In this document: positions 8,259-13,285 of the stretch, piece by piece
How positions within the stretch are numbered: position 1 is the first letter of the stretch
How the letters are laid out: every line of letters starts with the position of its first letter
NCBI GenBank assembly: GCA_003246805.1
Contig: QKDG01000050.1
Span: forward strand, 1 to 13,285
Direction: 5' to 3'
From: Clostridia bacterium
GTDB lineage: Bacteria > Bacillota > Clostridia > Oscillospirales > Ruminococcaceae
Length of the DNA stretch: 13,285 nucleotides
Notes under the pieces: generated by a model
Databases searched by the model: none
What the model saw: the letters and a program-made list of their open reading frames with translations, nothing else
Told to the model about the DNA's origin: nothing
Position numbers and translations under genes: made by a program

Positions 8259-10439
8259 TTATTCCTCCTCAATTATCATGTTGTTAAAAAGCATATGCTG
8301 AGCATATAGGCTGTTAAAAGCTTTATCGTCTGACAAGCTTATTTCTATTGCACGCTTGCAGATTTCCTCTGCTTTTCCCCTTAATGTTATGTCGGTTGCA
8401 TATTTGACACAACCATTTAAAGAACTATTTCCGACCGAAACAATTTTGTTTCTGAACTCCTCAGGCAACATTCCGATTTTAATAGCTTTTTCAATATTCA
8501 TTTTATATCCAAATCCACCGGCTAAATATATGGTATCAATCTCATTGTAAGATATTCCATACCGAAGTATTAAAGTTTCTATCCCCGCCCGGATAGCCGA
8601 TTTTGCCAGTTGAACTTCTCTTATGTCCTTTTGAGTCAGACATAGCTTTTGATTGTCCTTAGAAAAGGCAATAAAAAACCCGTCATCAAAGTATTCATCA
8701 TTTAAACGCCCTGTTTCGTCAATCAGATTATTTTCAAGAAGTTCTGAAACAATTTCTATTACACCTGTCCCACAGATTCCAACAGGTTCACTGTCCCCGA
8801 TAGTATTAATTGTAGTTAATAAGCCATCTGACATTTCAACGCCACAAACAGCACCTTTTATACTGCCTGTTCCACATGAAATGTTTCCTCCCTCAAATGC
8901 AGGACCAGCAGCTGTTGAAGCAACTAGAATCCTATTTTTATTCCCGATAGCCATTTCGCCGTTAGTGCCGATATCAATAAGCATGGATGTTTTTTCATCC
9001 TCGCCAATATCACACGCCAATATTCCAGAAGTTATATCTGCCCCAACGAATGTTGATATCCCAGGCAAAATCGTTAACGGAAGATTACGAAATTCAGTAT
9101 CAATAGTATTTAAATTGTATGCATTAAAAGGAAACTGTCCGAGTGTTTTGCAGGAATAACCCATAAAAAGATGAACCATTGTTGTATTGCCAGCAAGAAA
9201 AATATGTTGAATTTTCGAATCTTTTTTAATAAGAGTTTTTAAACCAGCCTGAAGCTCTTCTCTTATTGTTTTTTTCAATTCCTCAGACTTTCCGTCATTT
9301 GAAGCTTGAATTCTGCTGATAACATCTGCACCATAAGCACGTTGTTTGTTAATAGCAGAATACGTTTGATACACCTGTCCGGTTATACTATCAATTCTCT
9401 GCATTGCAATTGTAGTTGTGCCTATATCTACAACAACTTTTTGTGAACTGCTGCCGTAATCATCAACACTATTGCTGTTGTCGCTACCTGAATAGTCCGT
9501 CAGCACTTCAAAATCGTCTTCATCCTGATTTAAAGAAATAACGCAATCAGTATCCGGATATGCCTTACAGCTGAGTCTCATTCCACTAGCAAGTTCATCC
9601 TTTGAAAAAAACTTATTGTCCTCATCTGAAATAGGTATTGAACCTTTTTGCAGGATAATTCCACATTTTCCACAGGTTCCTCTTCCGCCACAAATGGCAG
9701 GAACATAAAGCTCATTTTCTATCAGCGCATCCAACAAAGACTGATTTTCCTTAAGAATAATATCCTTGCTACTTTTTTGGGATAACACCGTAACTTTTTT
9801 TGGCTCGCATTTTTTTAGCTTGCAAGTGTCATGCGAAGCACAACCTTCACAGTTGCTATGGATATTCATGCTTTTACAACCTTCATCCAGCAAATAAATA
9901 TGGGCTATAGTTTTTACAGGGTCAAACATAAAACTGCTTTTTATATTTATACCAGCAATTTTGTTAGCGTCTGTTTTTTCCCATATTAACTTCTGGAATT
10001 CCATTTCTATATCTGTCGGGGCTTCCAGCCTTTTTAGTATACCCATATTTTCTTTTTTGCAAAACTCTACGGCATCCTGCTTTAAAATTCCATCAATTTG
10101 AAAAAGCATATCGTCTGCCATTGCATCATACATCAAGCCTGCTACACAATCACCTTTATCAAAGGCGCTTGTAGATAACCTGCTAAGCTCATTGCCGACA
10201 GAAATTAAACAAAACAAAGCTTTGCAGCCTTCGGGCAACAGTTCATCCCTGATAGCTTCTGGGATTTCGCCATAACTCATTAAAGCAATAGGCTTAATGT
10301 GTGCAATTGATTTTTCTGACAAATCATAGAATTCTTCAAGCATCTCACTATATACAGGGGAATCCTCAGAACAATCTATCAGGTGCATAATCGTTTTGGG
10401 ATTAAATCTCAAATTAAAATCTTTTTTAATAGTGACCAT
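8259..10439 (-). CDS. Reductive activator of corrinoid proteins (RACE-type, 2Fe-2S and ASKHA ATPase)
   Basis: This ATP-dependent enzyme restores inactive Co(II) corrinoid proteins to Co(I). Numbers are from the second ATG. Residues 1 to about 210 resemble the methionine-synthase activation-like domain and end in a cysteine cluster (Cys197, 200, 206, 211). A plant-type 2Fe-2S ferredoxin domain follows (about 215-305), with Cys250-x5-Cys256-x2-Cys259 and Cys291. The remainder (about 335-726) is the ASKHA/DUF4445 domain: VVDIGTTTIA at about 336, LAGNTTMVH, LIDIGTNGEMAIG, a glycine-rich CGTGSIKGAVCG and LAGGFGYKMN. I place the start at 10439, because GGGGG at 10450-10454 lies 10 nt before it. The ATG at 10448, which would add three residues, is only 1 nt from that site. 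The gene follows the corrinoid gene closely and overlaps the ribosome binding site of the next gene. Confidence 0.92.
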   Translation of the reverse strand: MVTIKKDFNLRFNPKTIMHLIDCSEDSPVYSEMLEEFYDLSEKSIAHIKPIALMSYGEIPEAIRDELLPEGCKALFCLISVGNELSRLSTSAFDKGDCVAGLMYDAMADDMLFQIDGILKQDAVEFCKKENMGILKRLEAPTDIEMEFQKLIWEKTDANKIAGINIKSSFMFDPVKTIAHIYLLDEGCKSMNIHSNCEGCASHDTCKLKKCEPKKVTVLSQKSSKDIILKENQSLLDALIENELYVPAICGGRGTCGKCGIILQKGSIPISDEDNKFFSKDELASGMRLSCKAYPDTDCVISLNQDEDDFEVLTDYSGSDNSNSVDDYGSSSQKVVVDIGTTTIAMQRIDSITGQVYQTYSAINKQRAYGADVISRIQASNDGKSEELKKTIREELQAGLKTLIKKDSKIQHIFLAGNTTMVHLFMGYSCKTLGQFPFNAYNLNTIDTEFRNLPLTILPGISTFVGADITSGILACDIGEDEKTSMLIDIGTNGEMAIGNKNRILVASTAAGPAFEGGNISCGTGSIKGAVCGVEMSDGLLTTINTIGDSEPVGICGTGVIEIVSELLENNLIDETGRLNDEYFDDGFFIAFSKDNQKLCLTQKDIREVQLAKSAIRAGIETLILRYGISYNEIDTIYLAGGFGYKMNIEKAIKIGMLPEEFRNKIVSVGNSSLNGCVKYATDITLRGKAEEICKRAIEISLSDDKAFNSLYAQHMLFNNMIIEEE
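8262..8270 (-). promoter_or_regulatory. Ribosome binding site of the UroD gene inside the activator's last codons
   Basis: On the - strand GAGGAGGAA is both the last three codons (Glu-Glu-Glu) of the activator gene and a near-perfect Shine-Dalgarno site 7 nt before the ATG at 8256. Translation of the two genes should be coupled, which keeps the amounts of activator and methyltransferase linked. Confidence 0.8.
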
Positions 10440-10449
10440 TATATACATT

Positions 10450-10454
10450 CCCCC
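10450..10454 (-). promoter_or_regulatory. Ribosome binding site that decides the activator start
   Basis: GGGGG (read on the - strand) stands 10 nt before the ATG at 10439 and only 1 nt before the ATG at 10448. The first spacing is workable and the second is not, so the 726-residue form is favoured. Confidence 0.65.
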
Positions 10455-10468
10455 TGCTATAATGCAAT

Positions 10469-11104
10469 TTAAGCACTTACAGCAGCTTTTGCTGTTTCAG
10501 CACAAGTAGCCGCATCTGCTGTATAATAGTCAGCTCCTATTTGCTCTGCAAATTTTGCATTTACTGGTGCGCCACCTACCATAATGATGTACTTATCTCT
10601 TAAACCTTTTGATTGCAGCTCGTCAATAACAGACTGCATATTAGTCATTGTTGTTGTTAACAACGCTGACATACAAATAATATCTGCATTGATTTCCTCA
10701 GCTTTTTCAATGTATTTTGACGCATCAACGTCAACACCTAAATCGTGAACTTCAAAGCCTGCACCTTTAAGCATCATGGCAACTAAATTCTTTCCGATGT
10801 CATGCAAATCACCATGGATAGTACCAATAACTACTTTTCCAACCGGCTCGTTACCTATCTGTGCGAGTTGTGGCTCAAGTATTGAGAGCCCAGCATTCAT
10901 AGCCCTTGCTGCTACTAAAACCTCAGGAACAAATACCTCGTTGTTTTTAAACTTTTCTCCGATAATTGCCATTCCTGAAAGTAATCCTTCATCGAGAATT
11001 GTTTTTGGATCCATTTTTTCATCAAGAGCTTGCTGCACTAGTGACTTAACATTTTTCGCTTTACCTATTTGTAGATTCTCGCTGATTTCTTTAATAATTG
11101 ACAT
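10469..11104 (-). CDS. Corrinoid (B12-binding) methyl-carrier protein
   Basis: This 211-residue protein carries the cobamide and shuttles the methyl group between methyltransferases. It has the full two-domain layout of MtaC/MtbC/MttC-type carriers and of the MetH B12 module. Residues 1 to about 85 form the helical cap domain (DEGLLSGMAIIGEKF and VPEVLVAARAMNAG). Residues from about 88 to 211 form a Rossmann-like B12 domain with Asp99-Leu-His101-Asp-Ile-Gly104 (the DxHxxG motif, with His101 as lower cobalt ligand), SALLTTTM (about 145) and VGGAPVN. The length is normal. It is the first gene of the operon. AAGGAGG precedes the ATG, with 6 nt between GGAGG and the start. The substrate class cannot be told from the carrier. 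It lacks a methyltransferase domain of its own, so it depends on the two UroD proteins downstream or on enzymes elsewhere. Confidence 0.95.
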   Translation of the reverse strand: MSIIKEISENLQIGKAKNVKSLVQQALDEKMDPKTILDEGLLSGMAIIGEKFKNNEVFVPEVLVAARAMNAGLSILEPQLAQIGNEPVGKVVIGTIHGDLHDIGKNLVAMMLKGAGFEVHDLGVDVDASKYIEKAEEINADIICMSALLTTTMTNMQSVIDELQSKGLRDKYIIMVGGAPVNAKFAEQIGADYYTADAATCAETAKAAVSA

Positions 11105-11130
11105 AAAGAACCTCCTTAATAAATTTGTTT

Positions 11131-11142
11131 ACATAATTATGT
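11131..11142. promoter_or_regulatory. Perfect 12-bp palindrome upstream of the corrinoid operon
   Basis: ACATAATTATGT is a perfect palindrome lying between the putative - strand promoter and the ribosome binding site of the corrinoid protein gene. This is about 14-25 nt after the predicted transcription start. It is a candidate operator. AT-rich palindromes arise by chance in such DNA, so the evidence is only moderate. Confidence 0.4.
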
Positions 11143-11153
11143 TTTCTCCTATA

Positions 11154-11181
11154 TTGACAATACTATATTATTGCTTATAAT
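11154..11181 (+). promoter_or_regulatory. Promoter of the PocR-AraC regulator gene
   Basis: Consensus TTGACA (11154-11159) and consensus TATAAT (11176-11181) are separated by 16 nt, a near-ideal housekeeping sigma promoter. It points at the regulator gene, leaving a leader of about 50 nt. Its -10 box lies inside an inverted repeat and it overlaps the opposite promoter, so binding of a regulator here could affect both genes. Confidence 0.8.
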
Positions 11182-11190
11182 AATAGTTAA
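11162..11190 (-). promoter_or_regulatory. Putative promoter of the methyltransferase operon, overlapping the divergent one
   Basis: Read on the - strand, TTAACT (11185-11190) and TATAGT (11162-11167) are separated by 17 nt. The -35 box matches consensus at four of six positions and the -10 at five of six. The weak -35 fits a promoter that needs an activator. The predicted start leaves a leader of about 50 nt before the corrinoid protein gene, too short for a cobalamin riboswitch. Confidence 0.55.
11166..11185. promoter_or_regulatory. Inverted repeat over the divergent promoters
   Basis: TATTATT (11166-11172) and AATAATA (11179-11185) form a 7-bp inverted repeat with a 6-nt spacer. It overlaps the -10 region of the regulator promoter and the spacer of the operon promoter. 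It is a possible regulator site. The low sequence complexity keeps confidence low. Confidence 0.35.
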
Positions 11191-11242
11191 ATACGTACAA
11201 AAAAATAGTAATTTTAATTGAATTTTTTTTGGAGGTTGATAA

Positions 11243-12094
11243 ATGAATTTACTTTTTAATATTAATGATCTTAAAAAAATGCTTTTTGATTTTTATACCT
11301 TAACCCAAATGAGAACTGCGATATTTGACGAAAATTTACATGAAATAGCTTCTTACCCAACAAGGCTATCTTCTTATTGCCGGATAATCAGGAGTGATGC
11401 TGAGGCATATAAAAAGTGCCTTTGCTGTGATTACAATTCTTGCATGATGTGCAAGCATTTGCAACATCTGTATATATACCAATGTCATGCAGGGCTTACT
11501 GAAGCTGTTGTTCCTATTCAGTCAAATGGATTAGTAATGGGATATATAATGTTCGGGCAGGTTTTGTCAACTAAATCTTGCAGTACTCTTTGGCAGGAAA
11601 TTACCGAAGAAATGTCAAATTATAATATTGATAAAGAAAAACTTGAAAAAGCATTTTGGAAAAAAAAGAACGTTTCAATGCAAATTATAGAATCTTCTGC
11701 AAATATGCTTGAAATATGTGCGAATTATCTGTATTCAAGCCATAAAATTGCAATGAAAGAGGATACTCTTGCCTATAAAATAGAGAATTATATCGGCCAT
11801 AATATTCAAGGAAAAATTTCTGCTGAAACTATATGTGACGCTTTTAATCTTGGGAAAACTGCTTTATACGAGCTTTCAAACAAAAACTATGGTTGTGGTA
11901 TAGCAAGTCACATCCGTCAGGTTCGATTGCAAAGGGCAAAAGAGCTTCTTTCTGACACTTCAATGGCAATATACGAAATTGCTGATGCTGTTGGCTTGAA
12001 TGATTACAATTATTTTACCAAAATATTTAAAAGAGAATTAGGAGTCACACCAAAAGAATACCGGAAAGAGTGTAAAATTCTTAATAATAAGTAA
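11243..12094 (+). CDS. PocR-domain AraC-family transcription regulator
   Basis: This 283-residue protein is the probable switch of the divergent methyltransferase operon. Residues from about 5 to 165 form a PocR-type sensory domain with a dense cysteine set: Cys59, 61, 62, 67, 70 and 81, with Cys46 nearby. It continues into the conserved AVVPIQSNGLVMGYIMFGQV stretch (residues 88-107). Residues from about 185 to 275 form the AraC DNA-binding domain with two helix-turn-helix units; the second is AIYEIADAVGLNDYNYFTKI (242-261), ending in FKRELGVTPKEYR. PocR domains are found in regulators of propanediol and corrinoid methyl metabolism and are thought to bind small hydrocarbon-like ligands or to use their cysteines for sensing. 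The start has GGAGG 7 nt upstream and a consensus promoter at 11154-11181. Position and family suggest activation of the operon by its substrate; this is inference. Confidence 0.92.
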   Translation: MNLLFNINDLKKMLFDFYTLTQMRTAIFDENLHEIASYPTRLSSYCRIIRSDAEAYKKCLCCDYNSCMMCKHLQHLYIYQCHAGLTEAVVPIQSNGLVMGYIMFGQVLSTKSCSTLWQEITEEMSNYNIDKEKLEKAFWKKKNVSMQIIESSANMLEICANYLYSSHKIAMKEDTLAYKIENYIGHNIQGKISAETICDAFNLGKTALYELSNKNYGCGIASHIRQVRLQRAKELLSDTSMAIYEIADAVGLNDYNYFTKIFKRELGVTPKEYRKECKILNNK

Positions 12095-12189
12095 CCTGGT
12101 ATGGCAAAAAACTTTTTTGAAATTAATGACACAGGCGCGATTCACCCCCGCAAATGACAAATTTCGTTTTAATAAACCTAATAGATATA

Positions 12190-12221
12190 AAAAATAATGA
12201 GCCTGCTTTTTCAGCAGGCTC
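12190..12221 (-). terminator. Possible - strand terminator downstream of dihydrofolate reductase
   Basis: The 9-bp stem GAGCCTGCT/AGCAGGCTC (12199-12207 with 12213-12221, 5-nt loop) is followed, read on the - strand, by CATTATTTTTT. That is a usable T-rich tail. It lies almost 190 nt past the dihydrofolate reductase stop, within the repeat element. Confidence 0.5.
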
Positions 12222-12226
12222 TCAGC

Positions 12227-12260
12227 TTGTAGAAAAAGCCCTTTTCTACAATTTTATTAT
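12227..12260 (+). terminator. Intrinsic terminator of the PocR-AraC gene
   Basis: A perfect 10-bp stem TTGTAGAAAA/TTTTCTACAA (12227-12236 with 12242-12251) with a 5-nt loop AGCCC is followed by TTTTATTAT on the + strand. It stands 130 nt after the regulator stop and would end its transcript. Confidence 0.7.
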
Positions 12261-12407
12261 AAATTGAAGCACGTATTTGCGGGGGCTTTGCGGTCGCCCC
12301 CACACCCCTTCGCATCAAAAATTATAGTTTTTCGACACTCTGGGAGCCTGCTTAAAAGCAGGCTCTTTATATTTACTTATTTTTTAAGTATCAGAAAAAT
12401 AATTCGG

Positions 12408-12887
12408 TCACTTCCGTTTAAATGTCAGATAGGTATATGGAATTTCTCCCACACAATATTCTGCAACATATAGTTCAAATTTGCTTTCATCAAATTCAGG
12501 GAAAAATGTATCCCCCTCAAAAAGCTCATCAATAACTGTAATAAAAATTACATTGGCAATATCAATGGCTTCTTTATAAAGCTGTTCACCACCGCAAATA
12601 TAAATATCCTTCCCCTTTGCGTTGTCTTCTGCCATTTTGAGTGCATCTTTTAATGAAGCCGCTGTAAAACAATTATCAGCCTTAAAGCTTTGTGTTTTTG
12701 ATATCACGATGTTCATACGGTCAGGCAAAGGGTATCCAATTTCCTCAAAAGTTCGCCGCCCCATAACTACAACATTGCCAGTTGTAAGCTCTCTGAATCT
12801 GGTTTGCTCGCCTTTAATCTTCCATGGAATTTCCCCTTTGTTACCTATCACTCTGTTTTTTGAGAAAGCTACAATTATTGCAATCAT
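12408..12887 (-). CDS. folA: Dihydrofolate reductase
   Basis: This enzyme reduces dihydrofolate to tetrahydrofolate with NADPH in the cytoplasm, keeping folate active for thymidylate and one-carbon metabolism. The 159-residue length is standard. Visible family features in order are MIAIIVAFSKNRVIGNKGEIPW (residues 1-22, with Trp22), Glu27 at the position of the catalytic acid (Asp27 in E. coli), VVMGRRTFEEIG (about 39-50), PLPDRMNIVIS, the NADPH-binding ICGGEQLYKEAI (about 97-108) and EGDTFFPEFD near the C-terminus. The start ATG at 12887 has GAAGG 6 nt upstream. It lies 94 nt after the preceding gene on the same strand and may share a transcript with it. Although tetrahydrofolate is the usual final methyl acceptor in acetogens, the repeat element and opposing regulator gene separate it from the methyltransferase operon, so closeness is probably coincidence. 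Confidence 0.97.
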   Translation of the reverse strand: MIAIIVAFSKNRVIGNKGEIPWKIKGEQTRFRELTTGNVVVMGRRTFEEIGYPLPDRMNIVISKTQSFKADNCFTAASLKDALKMAEDNAKGKDIYICGGEQLYKEAIDIANVIFITVIDELFEGDTFFPEFDESKFELYVAEYCVGEIPYTYLTFKRK

Positions 12888-12981
12888 ATTATACCTTCAA
12901 TCTGATATTCTATAAAATCCAAAAAAATACAAATATTTCAAACTTTTTATCTAATTTAAAATAGGAAAATCAGTTTCAAGG

Positions 12982-13285
12982 CTAATTATTATAGCCATAG
13001 CCCATTTCTCTCAGCATATTGGCAAGCAAATGCAACCTTGATGACAGCATTTCATCATCCCTTGACAACACGTCAGAAAACAGCCGTATATCTTCGTCTA
13101 TCATTTCGTTATCGGTGCAAACCGATACAGTCATTGCATCACCTTGTATTGCAATTCTGTCAAGCTGTGGGTTGTTTTCATCATATAGCTTTGGATAACG
13201 GTAGCCTTCTTTAAAATGCTGTTTTGCCCTGCAAACAAGAATCGCAAGGTCAATCACTCTGTGCAACGGCAATTCTTCTGACTGC
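12982..13285 (-). CDS. Unrecognised protein, C-terminal part (5' end outside window)
   Basis: The last 100 residues of a protein are encoded before the window ends. The frame stays open to the edge (residues QSEELPLHRVIDLA...), so the TTG at 13272 is not needed as a start and the gene continues beyond the window. The visible part is soluble, mildly acidic and probably helical plus strand, with no membrane segment and no motif that I can assign. It carries RLHLLANMLREMGYGYNN at its end. It lies upstream of dihydrofolate reductase on the same strand with a 94-nt gap; in many Firmicutes that place is taken by thymidylate synthase, but I see no thymidylate synthase signature here. Function is unknown. 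Confidence 0.6.
   Translation of the reverse strand, partial: QSEELPLHRVIDLAILVCRAKQHFKEGYRYPKLYDENNPQLDRIAIQGDAMTVSVCTDNEMIDEDIRLFSDVLSRDDEMLSSRLHLLANMLREMGYGYNN

Larger units (their letters stand above)
12145..12365. repeat. Hairpin-rich intergenic element with duplicated stem
   Basis: This stretch between the regulator and dihydrofolate reductase is built of nested inverted repeats. CCCCCGCAAAT (12145-12155) is the exact reverse complement of 12275-12285. GGGGGC/GCCCCC (12281-12286 with 12296-12301) forms a local hairpin. The stem GAGCCTGCT/AGCAGGCTC occurs twice, at 12199-12221 and at 12344-12365, with different loops. The GC-rich core and the short apparent frame across it (12264-12473, without ribosome binding site) look like a dispersed non-coding element rather than a gene. 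Copy number in the genome cannot be seen from this window. Confidence 0.55.

Noticed and set aside
8653..9159. 168-residue open frame on the + strand inside the activator gene
   Set aside because: It is antisense to a clearly conserved ASKHA domain, has no ribosome binding site and no recognisable motif; it is a shadow frame.
11105..11242. Cobalamin riboswitch ahead of the corrinoid operon
   Set aside because: The predicted leader is only about 50 nt and the whole gap is 138 bp, too short for the known cobalamin riboswitch fold, and no B12-box-like sequence is seen.
12264..12473. 69-residue open frame on the + strand across the hairpin-rich region
   Set aside because: It has no ribosome binding site, runs through the GC-rich hairpins and into the opposite-strand dihydrofolate reductase end, and its odd Pro/Ser-rich product is explained by the repeat element.
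4869..12887. Functional link between dihydrofolate reductase and the methyltransferase operon
   Set aside because: They are separated by the regulator's convergent transcript and a terminator-rich repeat region; dihydrofolate reductase is a housekeeping gene found in many contexts.
1..13285. CRISPR array, tRNA or rRNA genes, transposase
   Set aside because: No regularly spaced direct repeats, no cloverleaf or rRNA-like stretch and no transposase or integrase motif were found on either strand by eye.

Overview
The window looks like a piece of chromosome from a low-GC Gram-positive anaerobe of the class Clostridia, most likely a gut-type Lachnospiraceae or Ruminococcaceae/Oscillospirales relative. 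The reasons are an AT-rich composition, strong GGAGG-type ribosome binding sites, a corrinoid methyltransferase operon of the kind found in acetogenic and methyl-using Firmicutes, a PocR/AraC regulator, and a surface protein built from Ig-like repeats. This placement is inference from gene content; there is no rRNA or other marker.

Region 1 (1-4365, + strand) is the 3' part of a very large surface protein made of repeated Ig-like domains and ending in one transmembrane helix with a short charged tail. Its reading frame is broken by a perfect 8-bp tandem duplication at 2078-2093. Removing one copy restores one open frame of 1451 visible residues. Region 2 (4366-4868) holds no convincing gene, but has two hairpins followed by T-tracts.

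Region 3 (4869-11104, - strand) is the core of the window: a tight five-gene operon read leftward. In order it encodes a B12-binding corrinoid protein, a reductive activator of corrinoid proteins (2Fe-2S plus ASKHA domains), a UroD-family methyltransferase, a second UroD-family protein fused to a C-terminal thioredoxin-like domain with a CAAC motif, and a COG0523/CobW-type GTPase with an altered metal motif. A PocR-AraC regulator (11243-12094, + strand) is divergently transcribed. The two putative promoters overlap in the 138-bp gap, together with a perfect 12-bp palindrome and a second inverted repeat.

The likely job of the set is as follows. A methylated substrate, identity unknown, gives its methyl group to Co(I) on the corrinoid protein through one UroD-type methyltransferase. 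The activator reduces accidentally oxidised Co(II). The second UroD protein or an enzyme encoded elsewhere passes the methyl group on. The PocR regulator switches the operon on. No MtrH-type methyltetrahydrofolate transferase is encoded here, so the final acceptor is open. The thioredoxin fusion and the GTPase are the unusual parts, and they make this the best candidate for a poorly described system in the window.

Region 4 (12095-12407) is an intergenic stretch full of hairpins, including two copies of the same GAGCCTGCT/AGCAGGCTC stem and an 11-bp long-range inverted repeat; it resembles a dispersed intergenic element. Region 5 (12408-13285, - strand) carries dihydrofolate reductase and the 3' end of an unrecognised gene that runs off the window.
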